This document shows, piece by piece, positions 37,066 to 46,133 of a DNA stretch of 64,000 nucleotides. Both the position numbers and the translations under genes were made by a program. Within the stretch, counting starts at the first letter, position 1, and every line of letters begins with the position of its first letter. The stretch is taken from NCBI RefSeq assembly GCF_001424145.1, contig NZ_LMQM01000010.1, forward strand, positions 1 to 64,000, given 5' to 3'. The notes below the pieces were generated by a model, which saw only the letters and a list, made by a program, of their open reading frames with translations, was not told the origin of the DNA and did not search any database. This DNA comes from Chryseobacterium sp. Leaf404. Lineage in GTDB: Bacteria; Bacteroidota; Bacteroidia; Flavobacteriales; Weeksellaceae.

Positions 37066-38248
37066 AATATTCAGCTTTTTTTTTGTAATACTTTGGTTTT
37101 TACCTCCGGTATTTGCATATTTCCGTTTTGATTCCTATACGCTCTCTACTGTAGGAATTGTTCTGCTTTTTAATATTGTATATTACCTGTACGAAAAAAA
37201 GGTATTCATCACCAGAAAGTTTTTTTCAATTCTCACATTATCCTTAAGTTTCATACTTATTCATTCTTTTTTGGCTGCCGTATTTTTTTTTAAAGGCTAT
37301 AATTTAGGCAGAAATCTCTCATCAATATTGATGCTGATGATACTTTTGGTAGGCGCCTTCAACTTTAGTAATGTCCTCCCACAGTTACCTAAAGATTTTT
37401 TAACCAGGATGATTACCAGGATTTTTTATGTCTATATCTTTTTAATTATCCTTTCTTTAATTGTCAATGTGGCTCCAACCCGTTACGCAAAACCTATTTT
37501 CCCATATTCAGAACCATCGCATCTTGCATTGTTTTTTGGTCCCGTGATCGCTTATCTGATCATCGTCAGTAAAAGTAGAATGAAAAGACTGCTGCTTATT
37601 TTCACAGGCGTATTGGTTGCATTAGTTATCAAAAACATGACGTTATTGGTAACTATGATTATCATCTCTGTATTTGTTTACAACATTTATGTAATCCCGA
37701 TTTTGATTCTCAGCAGTGTGGGGCTCTTCTTTTTTTCAGATTTAGATTATTTTTCTGAACGTGTTGATTTTACAAACATGCACAAGACCAACAATCTCTC
37801 TACATTGGTTTACGTAAAAGGTTTTCAGCTGATAGATGAAGGATTGAAGGTCACCAAAGGTTGGGGCATTGGTTTTCAGCAGTTGGGGCATGTACCCCTC
37901 CGAACAGATATTGGAGATTATATGAAAGCCAAAATGAATGGCCTTGAACTGAATTCACAGGATGGAGGTTTCACTGCTGCAAAAGTGATAGCAGAACTGG
38001 GAATTGTAGGGGTTTTACTGTCTGTTATGTTCATTTACTACCTTTTAAAACAATGGAACCGGTACAGAAAAATATCCAAAACAGTAATCAGTTCTCACGA
38101 AGCATTATTTTTTGCAAGTATAATAACGGTATTTTCTGAATTTTTCTTTCGTGGTATAGGTTATTTTTCGGCTTCTATATTTCTTTTTATGGCAGTGTTG
38201 ATGCTTAGAAAATCTGATTCAGAAATGCATATATCAAAGGAACTGTAA
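37055..38248 (+). CDS. Wzy-like O-antigen/capsule polymerase, locus 2
   Basis: 397 residues with about 10-11 membrane helices and one larger soluble loop (about 230-300, with KTNNLSTLVYVKGFQ and GWGIGFQQLG), the layout of Wzy polymerases. Sequence similarity in this group is low, so the call rests on topology, the loop and its place between flippase and glycosyltransferase genes. It should join locus 2 repeat units in the periplasm. Not related by eye to the EpsG-type polymerase of locus 1. Confidence 0.8.
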   Translation: MPSRIFSFFFVILWFLPPVFAYFRFDSYTLSTVGIVLLFNIVYYLYEKKVFITRKFFSILTLSLSFILIHSFLAAVFFFKGYNLGRNLSSILMLMILLVGAFNFSNVLPQLPKDFLTRMITRIFYVYIFLIILSLIVNVAPTRYAKPIFPYSEPSHLALFFGPVIAYLIIVSKSRMKRLLLIFTGVLVALVIKNMTLLVTMIIISVFVYNIYVIPILILSSVGLFFFSDLDYFSERVDFTNMHKTNNLSTLVYVKGFQLIDEGLKVTKGWGIGFQQLGHVPLRTDIGDYMKAKMNGLELNSQDGGFTAAKVIAELGIVGVLLSVMFIYYLLKQWNRYRKISKTVISSHEALFFASIITVFSEFFFRGIGYFSASIFLFMAVLMLRKSDSEMHISKEL

Positions 38249-38314
38249 CAGGCTTTCACTGTAAAATAACGAAAAACTACATTTTGCATAAATATAAAAT
38301 CCAGAATTTTTGGT

Positions 38315-39331
38315 ATGGAAAATAAACTGCTCATAGACGCAATCTACATCAACGACAGCGGAGGCAAAATTCTGCTGGACTATCTTTTGCTGGAACTCGA
38401 AAAATCCGGGAGAAAATGCATTTATCTCTTAGACAAAAGGGTAGAAGGGAATGTAGACTTTCTACAGAATACCGCAAATGAAGTCTATTTTTTGGAAGGC
38501 TCACTGTACAAAAGACATCTTTTTTACCTCAAGCATAAAGACAGATTTGCTTCTGTACTGTGTTTTGGTGATTTACCGCCAAGTGTAAAGCTTAAGGCTA
38601 AAGTTTTCACCTACCTACAGTCTGATTTATACATTAAAGTTCCGAAAGATTCTTCATTAAAGTTTAGATTTTTATTTTTCTTAAAACAGACTGTTCTCAG
38701 ATTTCTTTGTAAAAACAGTGATTTTTGGATGCTGCAGACAGAAACAATCTCCAGAAATTTCAGAAATAAATTTAATGTTGCTGAAGATAAACTGATGTTG
38801 ATGCCCTTTTATCCACCCTTTAGGAAAGAAAGAATAATGGTGAGAGAAAAAGACAGCTTTGTTTTTGTGAGCAATGCGGTGCCCCATAAAAACCACCTCA
38901 GACTCATCAATGCATTCTGTAAATTTTTTGATAATGAAAAAAGAGGGAAACTCACCGTAACCGTCGATCCAGTGTACCAAAATCTGATCAGTTTAATTCA
39001 GGAAAAACAAAACCTGGGATATCCTATTGTAAATCTGGGTTTTGTAGAAAGAGAAAAACTGGCAGAAGTTTACAGTGCATCAGAATTTCTGGTGTATCCA
39101 TCACTGGCAGAAAGCTTCGGTCTTGCTATTTTAGAAGCTATAGACTGCGGCTGTAAGGTGATTGGCGCAGATCTGCCGTATTTGTATGCAGTATGTAAAC
39201 CTTCTTTAACATTTAACCCTTTAGATGAAGATTCTATTGCAAAAACATTATCTTTATCGCTCAAAACCACTCTTCAGCCCTCATTGAGTAAGACAGAAAA
39301 TGAAATTGAAAAATTATTAAAAACACTGTAA
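38315..39331 (+). CDS. GT4-type glycosyltransferase
   Basis: 338 residues. The C-terminal GT-B half shows FVFVSNAVPHKNHLRLINAF, YSASEFLVYPSLAESFGLAI and LEAIDCGCKVIGADLP, a GT4 pattern with the E-x7-E motif. The N-terminal half starts LLIDAIYINDSGGKILLDYL, close to transferases annotated in capsule clusters. Repeat-unit assembly on the cytoplasmic side; substrate not deducible. Confidence 0.85.
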   Translation: MENKLLIDAIYINDSGGKILLDYLLLELEKSGRKCIYLLDKRVEGNVDFLQNTANEVYFLEGSLYKRHLFYLKHKDRFASVLCFGDLPPSVKLKAKVFTYLQSDLYIKVPKDSSLKFRFLFFLKQTVLRFLCKNSDFWMLQTETISRNFRNKFNVAEDKLMLMPFYPPFRKERIMVREKDSFVFVSNAVPHKNHLRLINAFCKFFDNEKRGKLTVTVDPVYQNLISLIQEKQNLGYPIVNLGFVEREKLAEVYSASEFLVYPSLAESFGLAILEAIDCGCKVIGADLPYLYAVCKPSLTFNPLDEDSIAKTLSLSLKTTLQPSLSKTENEIEKLLKTL

Positions 39332-39371
39332 AAAAAATTATTAAATTGAGAATGTTTAGCCCTCACGATTA

Positions 39372-40508
39372 ATGCACAGCCCAAAGATTTGTTCCCGAAC
39401 CGTAATGGATGATACGGATCCTAAAATTGTTTTCAACGAAAAAGGTGAAAGCGATTACGTTACCAATTTTGAAGAAAATATTCTCCCTTCCTGGAATTAT
39501 GGCGCTGGCAGTAAAGATTACATCATGAAGGTTGCAGAAAAAATCAGAAAAAGCAGGAAAAATAACAGCTATGACTGTATTATAGGGATCAGCGGGGGAT
39601 TAGACAGTTCATATATGCTGTACATTGCAAAGGAAGTAATGGGCCTCAATCCGTTGGCATTTCACGTAGACGCCGGCTGGAATACCAGTCAGGCGGTATC
39701 CAATATAGAAAAATTAGTCAAAGGTTTAAAGATTGATCTGTATACAGAAGTGATCGATTGGGAAGAAATGAAAGATCTGCAGCTCGCATTTCTGAAATCT
39801 CAGATTCCGGATCAGGATCTGCCACAGGATATTGCATTTTTTTCGGCACTTTATAAATATGCAAGAAAAAATAATATCAAATATATTCTTACAGGTGCCA
39901 ACTTCTCTACAGAATGCTGCAAAGAACCGGAAGACTGGGGAGCGTACGCAGGAATAGACAAGAGATTGATTACCGATATCCACAGAAAATTCGGGAAAAA
40001 GGAGCTTAAAAAATTTCCTGTAATCGATATTCTGGAATACAAAATTTTTTACAAATATTTTGTGGGAATGCATATATTCAATCCGCTCAATCATATCCGG
40101 TTTTTGAAAGAAGAAGCAGAAAATACTCTCGGAAGTAAATTTGGATGGGAAAAATTTGGGCATAAACACCACGAGTCGGTATTTACAAGATTTTTTGAAG
40201 ACTATTGGCTTCCGAGGAAATTTGGTTTTGACAGAAGGAAAGTTCATTTTTCCAGTCTTATTCTCACAGGGCAAATGAGCCGCACAGAAGCACTCGAGCG
40301 TTTGAAGATTCCGGAAATATCAGAACCTGATGTCGCCAATGAATTTGAATACGTTGCCCACAAATTAGATTTATCAGTACAGGAATTACAGCACATTTTT
40401 AATGGTAAAAATAAAACCTTCAGAGATTATAAAAACAAAAGAAACTTTATAGGCCTGGGAGCAAAAGTGCTCAAAGGTTTAGGTTTAGAAAAGAGACTTT
40501 TCAGATGA
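39372..40508 (+). CDS. N-acetyl sugar amidotransferase (WbpG/PseA family)
   Basis: 378 residues. ATP-PPi loop motif GISGGLDSSYML (about 73-84) of the N-type ATP pyrophosphatase fold, TGANFSTECC and GHKHHESVFTRFFEDYW are typical of the WbpG/PseA family (TIGR03573-like). With HisH2 and HisF2 encoded next, it forms the WbpG-HisH2-HisF2 set that in P. aeruginosa O5 converts an acetamido to an acetamidino group on a nucleotide sugar. Unusual: relatives carry two N-terminal Cys pairs, but here only the first Cys (CSRT) remains and the second pair reads GESDYV. The gene ends in an ATGA overlap with hisH. Confidence 0.88.
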   Translation: MHSPKICSRTVMDDTDPKIVFNEKGESDYVTNFEENILPSWNYGAGSKDYIMKVAEKIRKSRKNNSYDCIIGISGGLDSSYMLYIAKEVMGLNPLAFHVDAGWNTSQAVSNIEKLVKGLKIDLYTEVIDWEEMKDLQLAFLKSQIPDQDLPQDIAFFSALYKYARKNNIKYILTGANFSTECCKEPEDWGAYAGIDKRLITDIHRKFGKKELKKFPVIDILEYKIFYKYFVGMHIFNPLNHIRFLKEEAENTLGSKFGWEKFGHKHHESVFTRFFEDYWLPRKFGFDRRKVHFSSLILTGQMSRTEALERLKIPEISEPDVANEFEYVAHKLDLSVQELQHIFNGKNKTFRDYKNKRNFIGLGAKVLKGLGLEKRLFR

Positions 40509-41119
40509 TTACAGTAGTTGATTATGGCATAGGAAACATCCGAGCTTTTGTAAATATATATGAAAAGCTGCAGATTTCTGTAAAAACTGCCAGAAATATT
40601 GAAGATTTAAAAGATGCAGAGAAGCTTATTTTACCGGGAGTAGGAAGCTTTGACTTTGCTATGGGAAATCTTGAAAATTCAGGAATGAAAGATGGGCTGA
40701 ATCATTTGGTTCTCGAAAAAAAAGTTCCCGTTCTGGGTGTGTGTCTGGGAATGCAGCTGATGGCAGATGCCAGTGACGAAGGGAAATCCAAAGGTCTGGG
40801 ATGGATAAAAGGACAGGTGAAAAAAATTGATGCAGCTAAAGTTCCGCATCAAAGTAAGCTGCCGCACATGGGCTGGAATGAAGTCTGTTTTACAAAAAAA
40901 AGCGTTCTGCTGGATGATGTAGAAAACAACAGTCTTTTCTACTTTCTGCACTCCTATTATTTGGATTGTTACCAGAAAGATAAGGTTTTGGGAGTTTCAG
41001 ACTTTGCCGGAGAATTCGCTTCAGCAGTGCATCATGAGAATATTTATGGCACTCAGTTTCATCCAGAAAAAAGTCATTCCCGCGGAGAAAAATTATTGTT
41101 TAACTTTGCGAAACTGTAG
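40505..41119 (+). CDS. hisH: HisH-type glutamine amidotransferase subunit (HisH2)
   Basis: 204 residues, class I glutaminase: nucleophile Cys in GVCLGMQLM, and FHPEKSHSRGEKLL with the His-x-Glu pair. It releases ammonia from glutamine and passes it to the HisF-like partner. Placement between wbpG and a modified hisF, inside a capsule locus and away from other his genes, marks it as the HisH2 paralogue for sugar amidination, not histidine biosynthesis. Confidence 0.92.
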   Translation: MITVVDYGIGNIRAFVNIYEKLQISVKTARNIEDLKDAEKLILPGVGSFDFAMGNLENSGMKDGLNHLVLEKKVPVLGVCLGMQLMADASDEGKSKGLGWIKGQVKKIDAAKVPHQSKLPHMGWNEVCFTKKSVLLDDVENNSLFYFLHSYYLDCYQKDKVLGVSDFAGEFASAVHHENIYGTQFHPEKSHSRGEKLLFNFAKL

Positions 41120-41123
41120 TTAA

Positions 41124-41888
41124 ATGATTAGACCAAGAATAATTCCGAGTTTACTGATACGAGAGAAAGGTCTTGTAAAAACAGTGAACTTTAAGAATGA
41201 AAAATATATTGGCGATCCGCTCAATGCAGTGCGTATTTTTAATGAAAAAGAAGCTGATGAAATTGTAATATTTGATATTGATGCTTCGGTAAAAAATACG
41301 GAACCCGATTTTAAACTCATCGGAAAAATAGCCAGACAGTCGCGAATGCCTGTTTGCTACGGTGGAGGCATAAAATCAGTAATCACAGCTCACAAAATAC
41401 TTGAACTGGGAGTAGAAAAAATAGCACTCTCTTCATTATTTTTTGAGGATGTAGATGCTGTTGCAGAAATGGTCAGAACTTTAGGCTCACAAAGTGTAGT
41501 TTTGGTTTTAGACTTAAAGAAAAATAGCGAAGCCGGATATACTGTTTTTGTGCACAACGGGAATGTTAAGATTGAAGAAAGCATAATCTCAGTAATTTCA
41601 CGGGCAGAAAAAACAGGAGTGGGTGAAATTATCATCAATTCTATCGATAGAGACGGAACAATGCAGGGCTATGACCAGGATTTATTGGAAAAAGTTCGGA
41701 AAGCAACTGATCTTCCACTCACTTTTCTGGGTGGAGCTGGCAGTTCAGATGATATAAAAAAAGTAATAAATAAACACGGAAATGTGGGGATAGCCGCAGG
41801 AAGCCTTTTTGTATACTGTGATACAAAAAAAGCTGTACTCATCAACTATCCGTCGCAGGAAGAAAAAAATAAATTATTCAAATATTAA
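41124..41888 (+). CDS. hisF: HisF-like subunit of the sugar amidination system (HisF2)
   Basis: 254 residues, TIM barrel of the HisF family. The first strand reads IIPSLLIREKGLVKTVNF where true HisF has IPCLDV, so the catalytic Asp11 of imidazole glycerol phosphate synthase is missing, while the equivalent of Asp130 seems kept (LVLDLKKN). This is the HisF2 pattern. It should channel ammonia from HisH2 to the WbpG-bound sugar. It starts 4 bases after hisH ends and ends next to capE. Confidence 0.92.
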   Translation: MIRPRIIPSLLIREKGLVKTVNFKNEKYIGDPLNAVRIFNEKEADEIVIFDIDASVKNTEPDFKLIGKIARQSRMPVCYGGGIKSVITAHKILELGVEKIALSSLFFEDVDAVAEMVRTLGSQSVVLVLDLKKNSEAGYTVFVHNGNVKIEESIISVISRAEKTGVGEIIINSIDRDGTMQGYDQDLLEKVRKATDLPLTFLGGAGSSDDIKKVINKHGNVGIAAGSLFVYCDTKKAVLINYPSQEEKNKLFKY

Positions 41889-41890
41889 AC

Positions 41891-42922
41891 ATGCAGATTA
41901 CTAATAAAATATTGCTGATTACCGGTGGTACCGGATCTTTCGGAACTGCGGTGCTTAACAGATTTTTGTCTACTGATCATTTCAAAGAGATTCGTATTTT
42001 TTCCAGAGATGAGAAAAAACAGGATGATATGCGGAATTTCTACAAAAATGATAAAATCAAATATTTTATTGGCGATGTACGGGATTGCAACAGTCTGGAT
42101 TATGCAATGAAGGATGTAGACTATGTTTTTCACGCTGCAGCATTGAAGCAGGTTCCGTCATGCGAGTTTTTTCCCATGCAGGCAGTAAAAACAAATGTGG
42201 AAGGCACTCAGAATGTAATCAGGGCAGCTTCCTCAAACGGAGTGAAAAAAGTGATCTGCCTGTCTACAGACAAAGCAGCTTATCCCATTAATGCCATGGG
42301 AATTTCAAAAGCAATGATGGAAAAAGTTGCGGTAGCTGAAGCCAGAAATCTGAAAGATACTGTAGTTTGCTTAACAAGATACGGGAATGTAATGGCGTCA
42401 CGAGGTTCTGTAATTCCATTATTTCTTTCCCAAATTGAGAATAATGAAGATATTACGATCACCGATCCGGAAATGACCCGTTTTTTAATGTCTCTGGATG
42501 AGGCTGTAGAGCTGGTGCTATTCGCATTTGAAAACGGAAATGCCGGTGACCTGTTTGTAAATAAAGCTCCCGCAGCAACAATTGGTGATCTCGCACAGGC
42601 AGTTCTGGAACTGAAGAATGCACAAAATAGAGTGAAAATTATTGGTACCAGACATGGCGAAAAACTCTATGAAACACTTTGTACCCGTGAAGAAATGATG
42701 AATGCTGAAGATATGGGTGATTTTTACAGAATTCCCTCAGACAACAGAGATTTAAACTACGCAAAATATTTTTCCGAAGGTCTCAGAATAGAGACACCAC
42801 TGGAAGATTACAACTCTCATAACACAAAAAGGGAAAATGTGGAAGGTGTAAAGAGATTATTAATGAAACTTGATCTTTTTAAATCCAAAAACCAAAGCAG
42901 TTCTGAACCACAGGTGTTTTAA
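41891..42922 (+). CDS. capE: UDP-GlcNAc 4,6-dehydratase/5-epimerase (CapE/FnlA/WbjB type)
   Basis: 343 residues, soluble. NAD motif GGTGSFG, catalytic STDKAAYPINAMGISK with Met at the usual Tyr position, then AMMEKV, RYGNVMASRGSVIPLF and a C-terminal helical tail, all typical of CapE/FnlA. It converts UDP-GlcNAc to the L-configured 4-keto-6-deoxy intermediate, first step towards UDP-L-FucNAc or UDP-L-QuiNAc. It is separate from the membrane-bound dehydratase at 586. The CapG and RmlD-like genes follow. Confidence 0.93.
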   Translation: MQITNKILLITGGTGSFGTAVLNRFLSTDHFKEIRIFSRDEKKQDDMRNFYKNDKIKYFIGDVRDCNSLDYAMKDVDYVFHAAALKQVPSCEFFPMQAVKTNVEGTQNVIRAASSNGVKKVICLSTDKAAYPINAMGISKAMMEKVAVAEARNLKDTVVCLTRYGNVMASRGSVIPLFLSQIENNEDITITDPEMTRFLMSLDEAVELVLFAFENGNAGDLFVNKAPAATIGDLAQAVLELKNAQNRVKIIGTRHGEKLYETLCTREEMMNAEDMGDFYRIPSDNRDLNYAKYFSEGLRIETPLEDYNSHNTKRENVEGVKRLLMKLDLFKSKNQSSSEPQVF

Positions 42923-42955
42923 AAAAAAGATTGTTGAAAGCATAAAATATAACAA

Positions 42956-44077
42956 ATGAAGAAACTGAAGGTAGCTACAATTTTGGGTACCAGACCGGAA
43001 ATTATAAGACTGGCAGAATGTATAAAAAAATGTGACATGTATTTTGATCACGTTCTCATTCATACAGGCCAAAACTATGATTATGAACTTAACGAAATCT
43101 TTTTTGAAGACCTTGAATTAAGAAAACCAGACTATTTTCTGAATGTCGCAGGTAGCCACCTGGGTGAAACCATCGGAAATGTAATTTCAAAATCATTCGA
43201 AATTTTAGCCAAGGAAATGCCGGATGCACTTTTGGTTTTAGGAGATACAAACAGTGTTTTAAGCACCATCGCAGCTAAAAGATTAAAAATCCCTATCTTC
43301 CACATGGAAGCAGGGAACAGATGTTTTGACCAGAATGTTCCCGAAGAAATCAACAGAAAGATTTCAGATCACATCAGTGATATTAATCTTACATACACAG
43401 AAAACAGCAGGAGATATCTTCTGAGCGAAGGCTTCAGAAAAGACCATGTTTTTGTTACCGGGTCACCACTAAGAGAGGTTTTAAACAAATATTCGGATAA
43501 AATTGAAAACTCCAACGTAGTTGAAGATTTATCTTTACAGGAAAATAATTTTATCGTGGTAAGTGCACACCGGGAAGAGAATATTGACCTTGACAATCAT
43601 TTTGAAATACTGGCAGAGTCTATTAACGCAGTGGCGGAAAAATATCAGATGCCGGTGATCTTTTCCACACATCCCCGCACCAAAAACAGAATAGAAAAAA
43701 ATAAGATACAGTTTCATCCACTGGTAAAAAATGTAGCACCGCTTGGCTTCTTTGATTACGTAAAATTACAGAGCAAATCATTTATCGTTCTTTCAGACAG
43801 CGGAACCATAAGTGAAGAAGCAGCAATGATGGGTTTTCCTGCAGTGAGTATCCGTACAAGTACAGAAAGACCTGAAGCGATTGATGCCGGTACAATTGTG
43901 CTGGGCGGAATTACCAAAGATCAGATGCTTAACGCTATCGAAATTTCAAAAGGTCTGCACGATCCGGAAATCACACTCCCATTTGAGTACAGTGTAAACA
44001 ATACTTCAGATCGTGTAATCAAGGCTATACAAAGCTATTCTTCCATCGTTGATAAAGTAATATGGAACAAAAAATAA
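42956..44077 (+). CDS. capG: UDP-L-HexNAc 2-epimerase (CapG/FnlC/WbjD type)
   Basis: 373 residues of the non-hydrolysing UDP-GlcNAc 2-epimerase fold. TILGTRPEIIRLAECI, the substrate motif HMEAGNRCFDQNVPEE (the NRCFD form marks the CapG/FnlC subgroup, against GLRT in WecB), AHREENID and SDSGTISEE are visible. It inverts C2 of the L-sugar nucleotide as the last step to UDP-L-FucNAc or UDP-L-QuiNAc. Overlaps the next gene by 16 bases. Confidence 0.93.
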   Translation: MKKLKVATILGTRPEIIRLAECIKKCDMYFDHVLIHTGQNYDYELNEIFFEDLELRKPDYFLNVAGSHLGETIGNVISKSFEILAKEMPDALLVLGDTNSVLSTIAAKRLKIPIFHMEAGNRCFDQNVPEEINRKISDHISDINLTYTENSRRYLLSEGFRKDHVFVTGSPLREVLNKYSDKIENSNVVEDLSLQENNFIVVSAHREENIDLDNHFEILAESINAVAEKYQMPVIFSTHPRTKNRIEKNKIQFHPLVKNVAPLGFFDYVKLQSKSFIVLSDSGTISEEAAMMGFPAVSIRTSTERPEAIDAGTIVLGGITKDQMLNAIEISKGLHDPEITLPFEYSVNNTSDRVIKAIQSYSSIVDKVIWNKK

Positions 44078-44922
44078 AAAAAATTCTTGTTTTAGGAGTC
44101 AAAGGAATGGCGGGTCACGTAATTTACAGTTACCTGTCTCAAAATCCTGCTTTAGATGTTTTTGGAATTGCCAGAAATAATTCTGATGACAAAAAACTTA
44201 TCAACTTAGATGTTTCAAAAGCAGAAATTTTAGAAAAAACAGTAAAATCAGGTAATTTTGATGTCGTCATCAACTGCATCGGTATTTTAAACAAGGATGC
44301 TGAAGATCATCCTGCCAAAGCCATTTGGTACAACAGCTATTTTCCGCATTTTTTAGAGCAGATTACGGCAGATTCAGAAACCAGAATTTTTCACATCAGC
44401 ACAGACTGCGTTTTTAACGGAAAAAAAGGTAACTATGCCGAAAATGATATGAAAGATGGTGAAGGTTTCTATGCACAGTCCAAAGCTTTAGGTGAAATTG
44501 AAAACAGTAAAGATCTTACACTCCGCACCTCAATTGTAGGGCCTGAGCTGAACAGAAACGGCATTGGTCTTTTCCATTGGCTGATGAATCAGAATGGCGA
44601 AATTAAAGGGTATACTTCTGCAATCTGGAGTGGTGTTACCACTTTAGAGCTGGCAAAAGCTGTTGAGTTTTTTATAGAAAACAAACACCGCGGCATTGCC
44701 CATCTTACAAACGGAATTCCCATCAATAAGTATGATCTGATTTCTTTATTCAAAGAGATTTGGAAAAAAGAGAATATCAATATTGTTCCTTTTGACGGGA
44801 AGAAAGTAGATAAATCTTTAAAAAAATCATTAGTTTTACCATACCATGTACCTGATTACAGAGAAATGCTTGAGGATCAGTATCTGTGGATGAAAGAACA
44901 TGCTAATTTATATAACTATTAA
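44062..44922 (+). CDS. RmlD-like sugar nucleotide reductase
   Basis: 286 residues, single SDR domain of the RfbD/RmlD superfamily: ILVLGVKGMAGHVIYSYL, INCIGILNKDAEDHP, ISTDCVFNGKKGNY and FYAQSKALGE (Tyr-x3-Lys). In FucNAc loci this position is held by the longer CapF/FnlB enzyme (~370 residues with a C-terminal cupin); here the cupin is lacking. RmlD-like reductases (WbvR) occupy this position in UDP-L-QuiNAc loci. It may thus reduce the CapE product to a different C4 epimer. It could also serve the rfbABC genes of locus 1, which lack rfbD. Confidence 0.8.
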   Translation: MEQKIKKILVLGVKGMAGHVIYSYLSQNPALDVFGIARNNSDDKKLINLDVSKAEILEKTVKSGNFDVVINCIGILNKDAEDHPAKAIWYNSYFPHFLEQITADSETRIFHISTDCVFNGKKGNYAENDMKDGEGFYAQSKALGEIENSKDLTLRTSIVGPELNRNGIGLFHWLMNQNGEIKGYTSAIWSGVTTLELAKAVEFFIENKHRGIAHLTNGIPINKYDLISLFKEIWKKENINIVPFDGKKVDKSLKKSLVLPYHVPDYREMLEDQYLWMKEHANLYNY

Positions 44923-46133
44923 TGAGAATCCTGGTCATTTCTCAGTATTTCTGGCCTGAGAATTTTAAAATAAACGATCTCTGTCTCGGGCTCAGAGACC
45001 GTGGGCATCACATTGAAGTTCTCACAGCAATTCCCAATTATCCCACTGGAAAGTTTTTTGAAGGTTATTCTTTTTTTAAAGATAAAGATGAGGTATGGAA
45101 TGATATTAAAATTCACAGAAGCAAAATTTTTTCCAGAGGCAGTGGCGGGATCAGATTAATGATCAACTATTTTTCATTCGTGTTTTTCGGAAGCTTTAAA
45201 GCTAAAAAATTAAAAAGAAATTTTGACTGTATCTTTGTTTATGAGCCTTCGCCCATCACAGTGGGAATTCCAGCGATTGTGGCTTCCAGAAAGCTTAAAA
45301 TTCCATATTATTTCTGGGTTCAGGATTTGTGGCCGGAAAGTCTTACAGCAGCAGGGGGAATTCAGAACAAATATATTCTTGGGTTTTTTCACAAGATTAC
45401 TCAGATTATATACAAAAATGCTGAAAAAGTTCTGGTGCAGTCGCAAGGCTTTAAAGACTACATTATCAATCAGAAGACAGACCCGGAAAAGATTATTTTT
45501 TATCCCAATTCCACTGAGAATTTTTATAAACCTATGCCTGCAGAGCCTGAATTTTCAGAAAAATTACCTTCAGGATTCCGAATCACCTTTGCAGGGAATT
45601 TAGGGGAAGCCCAGAGTCTGCTCACCGTTCTTAATGCAGCCAGAATTGTAAAAGAGAAAGGTTTTTCAGAAATAAAATGGGTATTCCTGGGCAATGGAAG
45701 GCAACGCCAACAGCTCGAGCAGTTTGTAAATGAGCACCATCTGAGCGATGTTGTCACTTTTCTGGGGGCATATCCTTCCGCAGATATGCCGGGATTTTTT
45801 GCGGCAAGCGATGTATTGATTTGCAGCCTTAAGAAAGATAAAATTTTTTCTCTTACCATTCCGTCAAAAATTCAGTCTTACCTGGCTTGTGGCAAACCCA
45901 TTTTAGCATCATTGGATGGGGAAGGGGCAAAGATTGTAGAAAAAGCAGATGCGGGCTATGCATCACCGGCAGAAAATGCAGTGGAACTGGCAGAAAATGC
46001 GGTCAGAATTTATAAAATTTCAGAAAACGAAAGAAAACAAATGGGAAATAATGCCTTACAATATTACCGGAAAGAATTTGAACGGGAAATGCTTTTAGAC
46101 AAACTTATTTTAATTTTAGAAGGTAAAGTATGA
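44922..46133 (+). CDS. WbuB-like GT4 glycosyltransferase
   Basis: 403 residues. N-terminus ILVISQYFWPENFKINDL and GHHIEVLTAIPNYPTGKFF are characteristic of WbuB-type transferases, which add L-FucNAc or L-QuiNAc. The C-terminal part has FAGNLGEAQSL, FLGAYPSADMPGFFAASD and SKIQSYLACGKP. ATG overlaps the previous TAA by one base and its own TGA overlaps the next ATG, so this is part of a tightly coupled capE-to-reductase series. It should use the sugar made by the three upstream enzymes. Confidence 0.9.
   Translation: MRILVISQYFWPENFKINDLCLGLRDRGHHIEVLTAIPNYPTGKFFEGYSFFKDKDEVWNDIKIHRSKIFSRGSGGIRLMINYFSFVFFGSFKAKKLKRNFDCIFVYEPSPITVGIPAIVASRKLKIPYYFWVQDLWPESLTAAGGIQNKYILGFFHKITQIIYKNAEKVLVQSQGFKDYIINQKTDPEKIIFYPNSTENFYKPMPAEPEFSEKLPSGFRITFAGNLGEAQSLLTVLNAARIVKEKGFSEIKWVFLGNGRQRQQLEQFVNEHHLSDVVTFLGAYPSADMPGFFAASDVLICSLKKDKIFSLTIPSKIQSYLACGKPILASLDGEGAKIVEKADAGYASPAENAVELAENAVRIYKISENERKQMGNNALQYYRKEFEREMLLDKLILILEGKV

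Noticed and set aside
39726..40274. 182-codon minus-strand open frame inside the WbpG gene
   Set aside because: Antisense shadow of a well-supported gene, with Phe/Ile/Lys-rich composition typical of reverse frames.
40505..41888. hisH and hisF as histidine biosynthesis genes
   Set aside because: They lie between wbpG and capE, no other his genes are nearby, and the HisF copy lacks the catalytic Asp11; they are the HisH2/HisF2 sugar-amidination paralogues.
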